This document shows positions 52,538 to 60,925 of a DNA stretch of 64,000 bases, piece after piece. Below the pieces are notes generated by a model. The model saw only the letters and a program-made list of their open reading frames with translations, was not told where the DNA came from and did not search any database. Numbering within the stretch: the stretch's first letter is position 1; each line of letters starts with the position of its first letter. Both the position numbers and the translations under genes were made by a program. This DNA is from Catenisphaera adipataccumulans. Its GTDB lineage: Bacteria; Bacillota_I; Bacilli_A; Erysipelotrichales; Erysipelotrichaceae. The DNA lies in contig NZ_JACHHK010000004.1 in assembly GCF_014202755.1 (NCBI RefSeq), positions 124,001 to 188,000 on the forward strand, in the 5' to 3' direction.

Positions 52538-53842
52538 ATGTGGACAAATCAGTCAGTGATTTATCAAATTTATCCGTTGGGTGCGTTCGGCGCACCGTTT
52601 GAAAATGACGGAAAGCTTCAGCACCGTCTGTTGAAGATGAAGAAATGGATCCCGCAGTTGAAGAAGCTGGGCGTGGATGCTGTGCTGTTTAATCCATTGT
52701 TTCAGTCGGTCTCGCATGGCTATGACACAACGGATTATTTTCAGGTGGATGTCCGGCTGGGGACCAATGAAGATCTGCAGGAAATTGCTGAATTGCTTCA
52801 TAAAAACGGGATCCGTTTTCTGTTTGACGGGGTCTTCAATCATGTGGGACGGCAGTTTGCGCCGTTTCAGGATGTATTGAAAAACCGGGAAGCAAGTCCG
52901 TATAAGGATTGGTTCTACATTGATTTTAACGGCAACAATCGCTTTAATGATGGCTTGTGGTATCAGGATTGGGAAGGGGCCGATATTCTGGTCAAGCTCA
53001 ATCTGCAGAATCCGGCGGTCGTTGAATATTTACTGAAGGTCATTGATTTCTGGATGGAAACATTTGGCGTGGACGGCATTCGTTTTGATGTTGCTTATTT
53101 ATTGGATCATGATTTTCTGAAGACGGTCCATCGTCATACAAAATCCAAAAATCCGGATTTTTTCCTATTGGGGGAAACGCTGCACGGAGACTACAATCAG
53201 TGGGTGAATGAAGAAATGCTGGATTCCTGTACGAATTATGAATGCTATAAGGGACTTTACAGCAGTTTCAATTCGAAGAACTTTTTTGAGATCTTGTACT
53301 CGTTCAACCGGCAGTTCGGCAAAGATCCTTGGTGTCTGTATACCGGCAAGATGCTGCTGAACTTTGTGGATAATCACGATGTGCCGCGGATCGCCAGTCA
53401 GCTGGAAGAGCCGAAGCATTTGCCGCTGATTTATACGATGCTGATGACGATGCCGGGCATTCCTTGTATTTATTACGGCAGTGAGTGGGGCATTGAAGGC
53501 AAGAAAAATTTCAATGACACGGATCTGCGGCCGGAAGTACCGGAATTAAAAGAGAATGAACTGACCAAACACATTGAAAAATTGATTCAGATCAAACATG
53601 AACAAAAAGCACTGCATGATGCGGACTATGCCCAGATTGCTATTACGAATACAGCCTGCATCTATCAGCGCAATGATTTATGGATCGCGGTGAATATGGC
53701 CGATGCGCCGCATACATTTACGGTGGACCGACAGGCAAAGATGACCGATCTTTTGAGCGGGGAAACAATTGCACTCGATGGTGCGCTGACAATTCCAGCA
53801 TTTACATCGATGATCCTAAAGGAACAAAAGGAGCCATCATGA
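52538..53842 (+). CDS. Glycoside hydrolase family 13 (alpha-amylase-like)
   Basis: The 434-residue protein has the four GH13 regions: DGVFNHVG (I), GIRFDVAYLL with the nucleophile Asp (II), LGETLHG with the acid/base Glu (III) and FVDNHD (IV). No signal peptide is seen, so it acts inside the cell on imported oligosaccharides. The ATG at 52538 is preferred because GAGG lies 6 bases before it; an ATG at 52526 overlapping the ybaK stop is possible. The exact specificity (amylase, cyclomaltodextrinase or neopullulanase type) is not clear. Confidence 0.87.
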   Translation: MWTNQSVIYQIYPLGAFGAPFENDGKLQHRLLKMKKWIPQLKKLGVDAVLFNPLFQSVSHGYDTTDYFQVDVRLGTNEDLQEIAELLHKNGIRFLFDGVFNHVGRQFAPFQDVLKNREASPYKDWFYIDFNGNNRFNDGLWYQDWEGADILVKLNLQNPAVVEYLLKVIDFWMETFGVDGIRFDVAYLLDHDFLKTVHRHTKSKNPDFFLLGETLHGDYNQWVNEEMLDSCTNYECYKGLYSSFNSKNFFEILYSFNRQFGKDPWCLYTGKMLLNFVDNHDVPRIASQLEEPKHLPLIYTMLMTMPGIPCIYYGSEWGIEGKKNFNDTDLRPEVPELKENELTKHIEKLIQIKHEQKALHDADYAQIAITNTACIYQRNDLWIAVNMADAPHTFTVDRQAKMTDLLSGETIALDGALTIPAFTSMILKEQKEPS

Positions 53843-54807
53843 CAACGATGAAAGCCATCGTGATCGAACGACCCGGCGGTCCGGAACAGCTGAAGCTGCG
53901 CGAGATCGACCGGCCGATGATCAAGCCAGGCTGGTCCTTGGTGAAGGTGCAGAGCTTTGGTATCAATCGCTCCGAGATCTTTACTCGTTTAGGTCTTTCT
54001 CCAAGCGTTTCCTTCCCGCGGGTGCTGGGGATCGAATGTACGGGTGTCATTGTTGAAACAAGTGATGCCAAGCGGCTGCCGAAAGGACAGCGCATCATTT
54101 CGATCATGGGGGAAATGGGCCGGGCATTTGACGGCAGTTATGCGGAGTATGTCCTGCTTCCGAATACGCAGATCTATCCGGTACAGACGGACCTAAAACG
54201 GGGCGATCTGGCAGCGATTCCGGAAACGGGTTATACGGCGTATGGCTCCTTGGTCAATATGCGGCTGTATGAAGGCGCGAAAATATTGATCCGCGGTGCG
54301 ACCAGCGGTGTTGGGATCACAGCGCTAAAAATGATCCGGAAGTTATATCCATCTGCGCATTTGACCGGTACGACCCGTAAACCGGAAAAGGCGGGAAGTC
54401 TGTTCAAAGCGGGTTTTGATGAAGTCGTCCTGGATCAAGAGGGCACGCTGAAAACTGCCGAAAAATATGAACGGATCCTGGAATTGATCGGACCGGCCAC
54501 GTTGAAGGATTCTTTCCGGCACATTGCGCCGGGCGGTATCGTGTGCAGCACCGGTCAGCTGGGCGGCCAATGGACGATGAATGATTTTGATCCGATCATG
54601 GATATTCCGGACGGTGCTCTGTTGACGTCGTTTTATTCCGGCAATGTGACAGACCAGCGGATCCAAGGCATGCTGGATTTCATCAAACGGGAGCGTATCG
54701 ATATGCGGCCGGAGAAAGTGTTCCATGGATTGGAAGCAGTACCGGATGCCCATCGCTACCTGGAGAGTGCGAAGAGCTTCGGCAAGGTCGTCATTGTGCT
54801 TGATTGA
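53839..54807 (+). CDS. MDR-family quinone oxidoreductase/alcohol dehydrogenase-like protein
   Basis: The 322-residue protein belongs to the zinc-free branch of the medium-chain dehydrogenase family, which uses NADPH to reduce quinones or enones. It begins MKAIVIERPGGPEQLKLREI, has GINRSEIFTRLG, and a nucleotide-binding IRGATSGVGITALKM loop. The structural zinc cysteines are missing. The ATG at 53839 overlaps the glycosidase stop by ATGA, making this the last gene of a chain of overlapping genes that starts at glnA. Confidence 0.83.
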   Translation: MTTMKAIVIERPGGPEQLKLREIDRPMIKPGWSLVKVQSFGINRSEIFTRLGLSPSVSFPRVLGIECTGVIVETSDAKRLPKGQRIISIMGEMGRAFDGSYAEYVLLPNTQIYPVQTDLKRGDLAAIPETGYTAYGSLVNMRLYEGAKILIRGATSGVGITALKMIRKLYPSAHLTGTTRKPEKAGSLFKAGFDEVVLDQEGTLKTAEKYERILELIGPATLKDSFRHIAPGGIVCSTGQLGGQWTMNDFDPIMDIPDGALLTSFYSGNVTDQRIQGMLDFIKRERIDMRPEKVFHGLEAVPDAHRYLESAKSFGKVVIVLD

Positions 54808-54810
54808 ATG

Positions 54811-54838
54811 AAACACCGAGAGTGATTTTCGGTGTTTT
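54811..54838 (+). terminator. Intrinsic terminator after the MDR gene
   Basis: AAACACCGA (54811-54819) pairs with TCGGTGTTT (54829-54837), then T-rich sequence. It marks the right edge of the nitrogen region. Confidence 0.75.
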
Positions 54839-54946
54839 CATTTGTAAAATAGATCTGTTCTGTAACAATATCCGAACCAGAATCTAGAGGAACCAGATTA
54901 AAAGATTTATAAGAAAAGTGAAAATCAGCGGAAAGTAGGAAATACA

Positions 54947-55744
54947 ATGAATTCATTTTCAGAAAAAAGTTTACTAGCTTTGGGAGAATATTATGTTTAT
55001 GGATTGATTGACCCGAGAGATAATACAATTTTTTATATTGGAAAGGGAAGCGGCAATCGTATCTTTCAACACGAACAAGAAAGCTTGAAACATCCAGATC
55101 GTAAGAAATTGAAATTAGATCGAATCGCACAAATTCATGAACAAGGACTCGAAGTTAGGAAAATCATCATAAATGACCAGTTGACAGAAACAGAAGCTTT
55201 TGCTTCAGAAGCCTCATTGATCAACATCTATAACTACTTCTCATCTGATCAACTGACCAATGTAGTTCAGGGACATCATACGAAGGGTGTCCTAACCGTT
55301 GAAGAATATGAACAAATATATGCAGCTGAAGCATTACAAACAAAAGATATCCATCACAACTTAATGGTTATTAAAATTAACCGTCTATATCATCGTGGAA
55401 TGAATCCCAATGATTTATACAATACAGTACGTGGAATTTGGTTCGCTTCAATGTCAAAAACAAAAAACGTTGACTATGTTTTAGGCGTCTATCATTCACT
55501 GGTTGTTGCTGTATATAAACCAACAAAGTGGTATAAATTCGGTGAAACACCTGAAAAGATGGAAAGAGAAGATTTATTTGTCACTCCGGGGAATCAGAAT
55601 CGTTTGTTTTTTGTGGATGATCACTTTGAAAATGGGGAACCAATGGATCAAGCGCAAATCTATTATTATGGAAAATCAATTGCAGAGCTTCCGATGAATC
55701 AAAAAGCCCAAAATCCAGTTACATATCTCAAACCGATGCAGTAA
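54947..55744 (+). CDS. LEM3-like GIY-YIG nuclease-domain protein
   Basis: The 265-residue protein opens with a GIY-YIG domain of the LEM3/Ankle1 type: YYVYGLIDPRDNTIFYIGKG (residues 14-33), a conserved Arg in GNRIFQH and a Glu in the EAFASEASLI helix. This fold cuts DNA or RNA. The second half (from about residue 120) has LGVYHSLVVAVYKPTKWYKF, which looks like a separate unassigned domain. Base and codon use are more AT-rich than the genes before it, and a decayed gene follows, so it looks acquired. It may belong to a defence or mobile module, but no partner is intact here. Confidence 0.75.
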   Translation: MNSFSEKSLLALGEYYVYGLIDPRDNTIFYIGKGSGNRIFQHEQESLKHPDRKKLKLDRIAQIHEQGLEVRKIIINDQLTETEAFASEASLINIYNYFSSDQLTNVVQGHHTKGVLTVEEYEQIYAAEALQTKDIHHNLMVIKINRLYHRGMNPNDLYNTVRGIWFASMSKTKNVDYVLGVYHSLVVAVYKPTKWYKFGETPEKMEREDLFVTPGNQNRLFFVDDHFENGEPMDQAQIYYYGKSIAELPMNQKAQNPVTYLKPMQ

Positions 55745-55822
55745 ATATCTTATTCAGCTTTAGTTTCCGACAAATTAATATTAACAAAAAAAGTAAAGTT
55801 TAAATTGAATCGAGGTATGTAT

Positions 55823-56044
55823 ATGAAATCACTCATGTTTTTTGATGTGGAGACACCAAATAGGAGAAATGATAGAATCTGTGCCTTGGAACATGTGTAT
55901 GTGAAATTTGATTGTTGGTGAAGCTGGAATCGATGTATGGGCTTATGGAAATTAGGACACAAAAGAAAAAAAGCTTTAGATCTAAAAGAGAAGGGATTTT
56001 CAATTCAGATTGTTAAAGAAAATGATTTTTTTCAGCGTCTTTGA
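55823..56044 (+). pseudogene. Remnant of a DnaQ-like exonuclease/BRCT gene
   Basis: The first codons give MKSLMFFDVETPNRRNDRICAL, matching the start of DEDD 3'-5' exonucleases with the FDVETP metal motif. The frame stops at 55919-55921. In the same frame the sequence resumes as KRKKALDLKEKGFSIQIVKENDFFQRL, like the end of the BRCT domain found at the C-terminus of such exonucleases. The middle (over 150 residues) is missing. This looks like a gene reduced by internal deletion. Confidence 0.65.
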
Positions 56045-56223
56045 TCAAAAAATAATTAAACCTGCAAATTATTAGTGAATTTTAAAAGATATCTATTCTC
56101 ATTTCATAGTGCATAATATTGCTGAATTTTGGGATTTGATTATGTAGATATGATCATTGACACTGATCTTGTTAATAAAAATGGTCAGATTGATATCATA
56201 TCAAAATGAATTTATTTTTATAT
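56045..56223. other. Unassigned AT-rich sequence
   Basis: No intact gene is seen. A short open stretch near 56138-56205 reads FDYVDMIIDTDLVNKNGQ, which looks like part of a protein but was not recognised. It may be another decayed fragment. Confidence 0.4.
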
Positions 56224-56259
56224 AAAAAAGAACCGGTTGATGTTTATCAACCGGTTTTT
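56224..56259. terminator. Strong bidirectional hairpin terminator
   Basis: AACCGGTTGA (56231-56240) pairs with TCAACCGGTT (56247-56256), with A residues before and T residues after. It lies downstream of the leftward PRD regulator and the rightward decayed genes. Confidence 0.85.
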
Positions 56260-56342
56260 ACAGGGAGACATTTGGATCATTTAGCAATCTAATTTCATAG
56301 ATACTATGTATTTTTAATTCGATTTTTAAGTATTAACAGGAA

Positions 56343-58442
56343 TCAATAATCACTCAATGTATATTCAAATTTCTCAATAATTTTATTTGCTTCTTTCGGT
56401 GTTACAGCATTGTCTAATTCATTTAAGAATTTATCATTTTGCCAAAGGCTTAATAAATGGAAGAGGGCGCGCAAGTGATTTTTTTGATTGATTGATGATA
56501 AAGTTACAACATATCGGACAGGATCCAACTCTTCAATACCAAATGGAATCGGTTTTGATAGACGAATCATACTCATACCGATTTTGTAGCTTCCATCATT
56601 TAGTCCTGCATGCGGAATGGCCAATCCTGGTGCAATTTCTATATAAGGTCCATATTCTTCTACGCTGCGAATCATACTGGCTACGTATCGATTTTCAATG
56701 TATCCAAATTTCAATAAGGATTGCGCCGATTTACGGATAGCACTGCGCCAGTCTTCACATTTAACATCCAAAGTAATAAAATCGGGTGTTAATAAGTGAT
56801 GTAAAAACGGTGAGGCACTTTCATTATCAAGCGGTGGCTGCACCTTATTAAAATATCGTCGGACAGCTCTCTTTATCTCTTCATAAACGTCTTCTGCTTG
56901 ATCAGGAACAGAGTTCAGTAATACTGGACGAATAGCATCTAAGATGCCTAATTCAGATACTTCTGTATTATGCAGATTTACAGGCGTGTGATTGTGCAGG
57001 CGTAGTTCGGTCAATTTATTTCCAATCAATATATAGTCATCTTCCGTTAAATAAGCGGAAATATTGATGAATTCAATGGGCGCATCATAGATCGGAATGA
57101 CGGAAATCAACAGATCAGCGCTGTTCGGCTTTAAACTTTGTATTTCATAACTAGAAATGATACCAACAACGTTTACGTGAAAATATTTCACCAACTTGGC
57201 TTGTATGAGCTGCGAAGTACCAATGCCGGCATTGCAGACCAATATTACATTGTAGTTGATTTTTGTGGTTTTATAACGTTCAATGGCAGCACAAAAATGA
57301 ATAACAATGTACATGATATCTATATCGCTTAGTGGACGTTCAAAAAATTCACGGACGATGCCAATGTTATTATTGACGGCTTGTATAACTGTTTTTTGTG
57401 TTTTTCGAATATCTTGGATCACTGGGTTTTCTGTGGTTTCCACGATAGATTCATGATAAATCGAATTCAGATGATTCGATAAATTCTCGTAAAGTTGGTA
57501 GTCTCTTGTCAAATCCATATTTAAATCATTGCTGACGTATTCGATGAGTTTTCGTGTCAGAACTTGGATAGCAATGGTTTCGCGATCATTTGAAACCAAA
57601 AGCGTATAATGTAACATGTTTTTAGTCCAATAACCGAGAGCATTTGCTTCTTTTTCGTTGGGCTGGATATCACAGTATTGGCATAAATAGCGAAGAATAT
57701 CTTGTGCATAGTGGTATTCGTCACCAAAAGAAGTATAGTGTTCGGTAACATACATCCCTCGCATGTTCCGCTCGACCATAAGACAGAGATAATCGTTTAA
57801 TATTTGAAAAGAGTCATTTGTGAACTGGATATGGTATTCATTTTCAATTTCACTAATGATATTGTGTACGATGCTCCGATTGCTTTCGTGTTTAAAAACA
57901 ACTGTATTTAATAAGAATGATATAAAAAGATCATTTGGATCATTATCAAGCGTTAACATCCGAAGAAGAGCTTCACGGATAGCCATTTCATCATTTTGTA
58001 TACAGAGGCCTTTGTTTTGATGAGTATGTAAAATTATTTGAAATGATTGAAGGTATCGCTTGATTTCGACTAAGTCATTTGTGATTGTTGTTCGAGAGAC
58101 ATACAATGCTTCAGCTAAATCGGATATTGTAATATATGTACTTTCCATGAGTAAAATACAAGATACGGCAATAACACGTTCTCGTTGGTTCGGTTTATAA
58201 TCATATAAATTATCGATTTTTAAGTATTTTTGGCATGAGGAAAAATCACGGCTTACGTGAATCATGCTGTTTTTTTCAATTGAAATATTATCAAAACCAT
58301 ATTTTGAAAGAAAGTCGTTAATTGCTTTTATATCATTGCGAATGGTTCGCTCAGTTACATGATAAGTATTCGCCAATTCGGATAATGAATGATCAGAAGG
58401 TTTTGATAATTCTTTAATAAGATTGAGTGTTCTCCTTTTCAT
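56343..58442 (-). CDS. PRD and PTS-domain transcription regulator (LicR/MtlR-like)
   Basis: The 699-residue protein has an N-terminal helix-turn-helix (YHVTERTIRNDIKAIN, about residues 27-42), two PTS regulation domains (about 180-290 and 300-390, with His in YHESIVE and VIHFCAA), an EIIB-like domain with Cys403 in VCNAGIGTSQ, and a C-terminal EIIA-like domain with His611 in AIPHAG. Phosphorylation by the PTS should report sugar availability. It is divergent from the galactitol-type PTS operon and is the likely activator. The ATG 58442 gives a normal N-terminus; the ribosome-binding site is weak. Confidence 0.88.
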   Translation of the reverse strand: MKRRTLNLIKELSKPSDHSLSELANTYHVTERTIRNDIKAINDFLSKYGFDNISIEKNSMIHVSRDFSSCQKYLKIDNLYDYKPNQRERVIAVSCILLMESTYITISDLAEALYVSRTTITNDLVEIKRYLQSFQIILHTHQNKGLCIQNDEMAIREALLRMLTLDNDPNDLFISFLLNTVVFKHESNRSIVHNIISEIENEYHIQFTNDSFQILNDYLCLMVERNMRGMYVTEHYTSFGDEYHYAQDILRYLCQYCDIQPNEKEANALGYWTKNMLHYTLLVSNDRETIAIQVLTRKLIEYVSNDLNMDLTRDYQLYENLSNHLNSIYHESIVETTENPVIQDIRKTQKTVIQAVNNNIGIVREFFERPLSDIDIMYIVIHFCAAIERYKTTKINYNVILVCNAGIGTSQLIQAKLVKYFHVNVVGIISSYEIQSLKPNSADLLISVIPIYDAPIEFINISAYLTEDDYILIGNKLTELRLHNHTPVNLHNTEVSELGILDAIRPVLLNSVPDQAEDVYEEIKRAVRRYFNKVQPPLDNESASPFLHHLLTPDFITLDVKCEDWRSAIRKSAQSLLKFGYIENRYVASMIRSVEEYGPYIEIAPGLAIPHAGLNDGSYKIGMSMIRLSKPIPFGIEELDPVRYVVTLSSINQKNHLRALFHLLSLWQNDKFLNELDNAVTPKEANKIIEKFEYTLSDY

Positions 58443-58835
58443 ATCACATCTAGCCTTCCTATAAATACGAATCCACTTAATATCATACCAACCAAAATTA
58501 TTAATAAAAGTCAATTAATTTTCACAATGTTGAAAAAATTAACATTTTATAGTGTATAGCTCTTAGAATACCGAATATGAAAATATTTTTCCATAAGTTT
58601 CATTAAATAATAATTCAAGAAGCTTTTCATTTTTTATTCCATTTATTTTATTAATCGTGTTTGTTACTGGCTGTTTCAGGACTTTTCATAAGATTATATA
58701 ACCAAATTCTATACGTTTAAAAAGTACATTTAATTTCTAGTTTTGAAAGAATTACTTCTTTTAATAAAGATTGTTATGACTTAAATTGAAAGCGTATACA
58801 AAAGACCTTGGTCATAGATTGGAAGGAGATGTGAA
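58443..58835. other. AT-rich divergent control region
   Basis: This 393-bp region between the regulator and the PTS operon has no gene. It is rich in A and T. It holds a cre-like site near its right end, a short palindrome GACCTTGGTC (58804-58813) and several weak promoter-like boxes (TTGAAA at 58743-58748, TATGAC at 58775-58780). The binding sites of the PRD regulator are presumably here, but no clear repeat was found. Confidence 0.5.
58787..58800 (+). promoter_or_regulatory. Probable cre site (CcpA) upstream of the polyol operon
   Basis: TGAAAGCGTATACA matches the catabolite-response consensus TGWAANCGNTNWCA at 13 of 14 positions. It lies 36 bp before the aldolase start, so CcpA-type repression by preferred sugars is likely. 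Confidence 0.7.
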
Positions 58836-59495
58836 ATGAGCGAAAAGGTGGGACACTTTGAGTCAATTCATATGTCAGATGAAAAAATAAAACAAGAAGT
58901 TGCGCAATATGCTAAAATTCTGGATCGGAAAGGCCTGGTGAATTCGCTGGAAGGGAATATTTCCATTTATAATCGGGAAAAAGATTTATTGTACATTACA
59001 CCAACAAGTACAAGAAAAGAATTCTTAACACCAGATGATATTGCTGTCATGCGCGGTGATAAGCAAGTAGATGGAAACAAACGAAGATCAAGTGAATATT
59101 TATTACATAGAGTTGCTTTAGAAGCACGGCCAGAATGCAATGCAGTTGTTCATTTGCATGCGCCGTTTCTAACAGCTTACGCATATTGCAATAAGAGCAT
59201 TGATATAAAATGCTCGACCACGTTTTCAATTTTACATGATGGTATTCCATGCATTCCTTATGGTCTGCCTGGAAGCATGGATATTACGAATGGATTGGCA
59301 GATGCATTAAAAAAACACGACATGGTTTTATTAGCAAATCATGGATTAGTTTGTGTAGCGACAACTTTGGAACATGCTTGTGCAGTTGTAGAAGCTACAG
59401 AAGAAGTAATGAAGATTTATTATTTAGCAAAGGATATGGGAATTTCGAATATATCAGATTCTGATCTGGATGCTTTGAAACAAGCAAAACGATAA
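58836..59495 (+). CDS. Class II aldolase (FucA/AraD family)
   Basis: The 219-residue protein is of the L-fuculose-phosphate aldolase/ribulose-phosphate 4-epimerase family. It has SLEGNISIY near residue 37, a Ser-rich ITPTSTRKEFL phosphate site, and the zinc ligands in VVHLHAPFLTAYA and LLANHGLVC. Aldolases of this family split ketose 1-phosphates to dihydroxyacetone phosphate and an aldehyde. It is the first gene of the PTS operon, behind GGAAGGAG. The substrate stereochemistry cannot be fixed from sequence. Confidence 0.85.
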   Translation: MSEKVGHFESIHMSDEKIKQEVAQYAKILDRKGLVNSLEGNISIYNREKDLLYITPTSTRKEFLTPDDIAVMRGDKQVDGNKRRSSEYLLHRVALEARPECNAVVHLHAPFLTAYAYCNKSIDIKCSTTFSILHDGIPCIPYGLPGSMDITNGLADALKKHDMVLLANHGLVCVATTLEHACAVVEATEEVMKIYYLAKDMGISNISDSDLDALKQAKR

Positions 59496-59507
59496 AAGGA
59501 GAGAAAA

Positions 59508-60587
59508 ATGAAAGCTGCATTAATGTATGGCCCAAATGATATTCGAGTCGAAGAAATAGATAAGCCGGTTTGTCCGGAAGATGGGCTGCTGATCAATGTA
59601 CGTGCTGTAGGGCTCTGTGGTTCTGATATTCGAAATTTAACGACTGATTCCCGTAAAGGAAAGTATCCACATGTGTACGGCCATGAGGTAGTCGGACAGG
59701 TTACAGAAATTGGTCCGAAAGTCGAAGGCTATGCGATTGGAGATAAGTTATATGTGTATCCTGTCGGACATTGTGGTCGCTGTGAAGCGTGTCGGTCCGG
59801 TCATTCTGAAATGTGTCAATATGGTGATGATTATACAGGGCGCATGGGCGGATTTACTGACTACTATGTTGTGACGGGCCAACAGCTGTCGAGAGATTCT
59901 GTTTTCAAATTGAATCCTGGTCAAGATGAAATTGCAGCAACTTTAGCCGAACCGCTTTCGTCTGTTTATGCTTGCCAAGACAATATTGATGTACGTTTTG
60001 GAGATACTGTCGTTGTAATTGGTGCTGGTCCTATCGGGTGTTTTCATGTTCAGTTAGCGCGAATGCGCGGTGCGACAAAAATTGCCATGGTCGAACTGAA
60101 TGAAAAACGTTTGGAAATGGCCCAACGCTTTGGCGCAGATTTGTATATTAATTCTTCAAAGGAAGATCCTGTCGAAGCTATTCGTAAATGGACAAATGGC
60201 AGAGGCGCAGATAAAGTGATATCTGCTACACCTGTTACGGCCACGCAAAATCAAGCCATATATATGACAAAAAACAATGGAATTACGGTTTGGTTTGGGG
60301 GTGTTGCAAAAGGTAAGCTAGCAGAAATCGACTCCAACTATGTTCATTATCATGGTTTATGGATTTATGGTCATTTTGGAGCAAATAGTATTCAGGTAGA
60401 ACAGTCTTTCCATTTAGCTTTATCGGATGCATTTCAAGCGGATAAGTTTATTACCCATGTCCTACCTTTGAGTGAGATCAATAAGGGTATTCATCTGACA
60501 AAAACAGGTGAAGCAATTAAAGTGGTTTTAATTCCGAATGAAGAATTAAATAAAGATTTGCTTTCAAGAAAGGTTAAGGAGGAATAA
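59508..60587 (+). CDS. Zinc-dependent polyol (phosphate) dehydrogenase
   Basis: The 359-residue medium-chain dehydrogenase has the catalytic zinc region GLCGSDIRN and GHEVVGQV, and the structural-zinc cysteines CGRCEACRSGHSEMC. The NAD loop is VIGAGPIGCFHVQLA. It resembles sorbitol and galactitol-1-phosphate dehydrogenases. Next to a galactitol-type PTS it probably oxidises the imported polyol phosphate to a ketose phosphate. Confidence 0.87.
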   Translation: MKAALMYGPNDIRVEEIDKPVCPEDGLLINVRAVGLCGSDIRNLTTDSRKGKYPHVYGHEVVGQVTEIGPKVEGYAIGDKLYVYPVGHCGRCEACRSGHSEMCQYGDDYTGRMGGFTDYYVVTGQQLSRDSVFKLNPGQDEIAATLAEPLSSVYACQDNIDVRFGDTVVVIGAGPIGCFHVQLARMRGATKIAMVELNEKRLEMAQRFGADLYINSSKEDPVEAIRKWTNGRGADKVISATPVTATQNQAIYMTKNNGITVWFGGVAKGKLAEIDSNYVHYHGLWIYGHFGANSIQVEQSFHLALSDAFQADKFITHVLPLSEINKGIHLTKTGEAIKVVLIPNEELNKDLLSRKVKEE

Positions 60588-60589
60588 AT

Positions 60590-60901
60590 ATGTCAGAAAA
60601 ACCAATTGAAATTCTTGTAGCGTGTGGAAGTGGAATTGCATCGAGTTCTGTTGCTGCTGAGGCAGTAAAGAAAATTTGTAAAGAGGCGAATATTCCAGTT
60701 AATGTTCATAAAGGAACGGTTCAGACTATTCAGTCATCATCAAAAAATATGGATATTGTTATGACGACTTCGAATTTTCGCGGCACTATTGATAAACCTC
60801 TTATTAAGGTTTTTGGTCTTATTTCCGGTATTGGAAAGGATAAAGTCGAAAAGCAGATCATCGATACGTGTAAAGAAATTATGGCCAATCGGTCTGAATA
60901 A
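60590..60901 (+). CDS. gatB: PTS system galactitol-type EIIB
   Basis: EIIB accepts phosphate from EIIA and passes it to the sugar. The 103-residue protein begins EILVACGSGIASSSVAAE, with Cys12 as the phosphorylation site followed by the P-loop typical of GatB/UlaB-type EIIB. It lies 2 bp after the dehydrogenase and 24 bp before EIIC. Confidence 0.92.
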   Translation: MSEKPIEILVACGSGIASSSVAAEAVKKICKEANIPVNVHKGTVQTIQSSSKNMDIVMTTSNFRGTIDKPLIKVFGLISGIGKDKVEKQIIDTCKEIMANRSE

Positions 60902-60925
60902 TTAGATTAGAAAAAGGAGAGAAAC

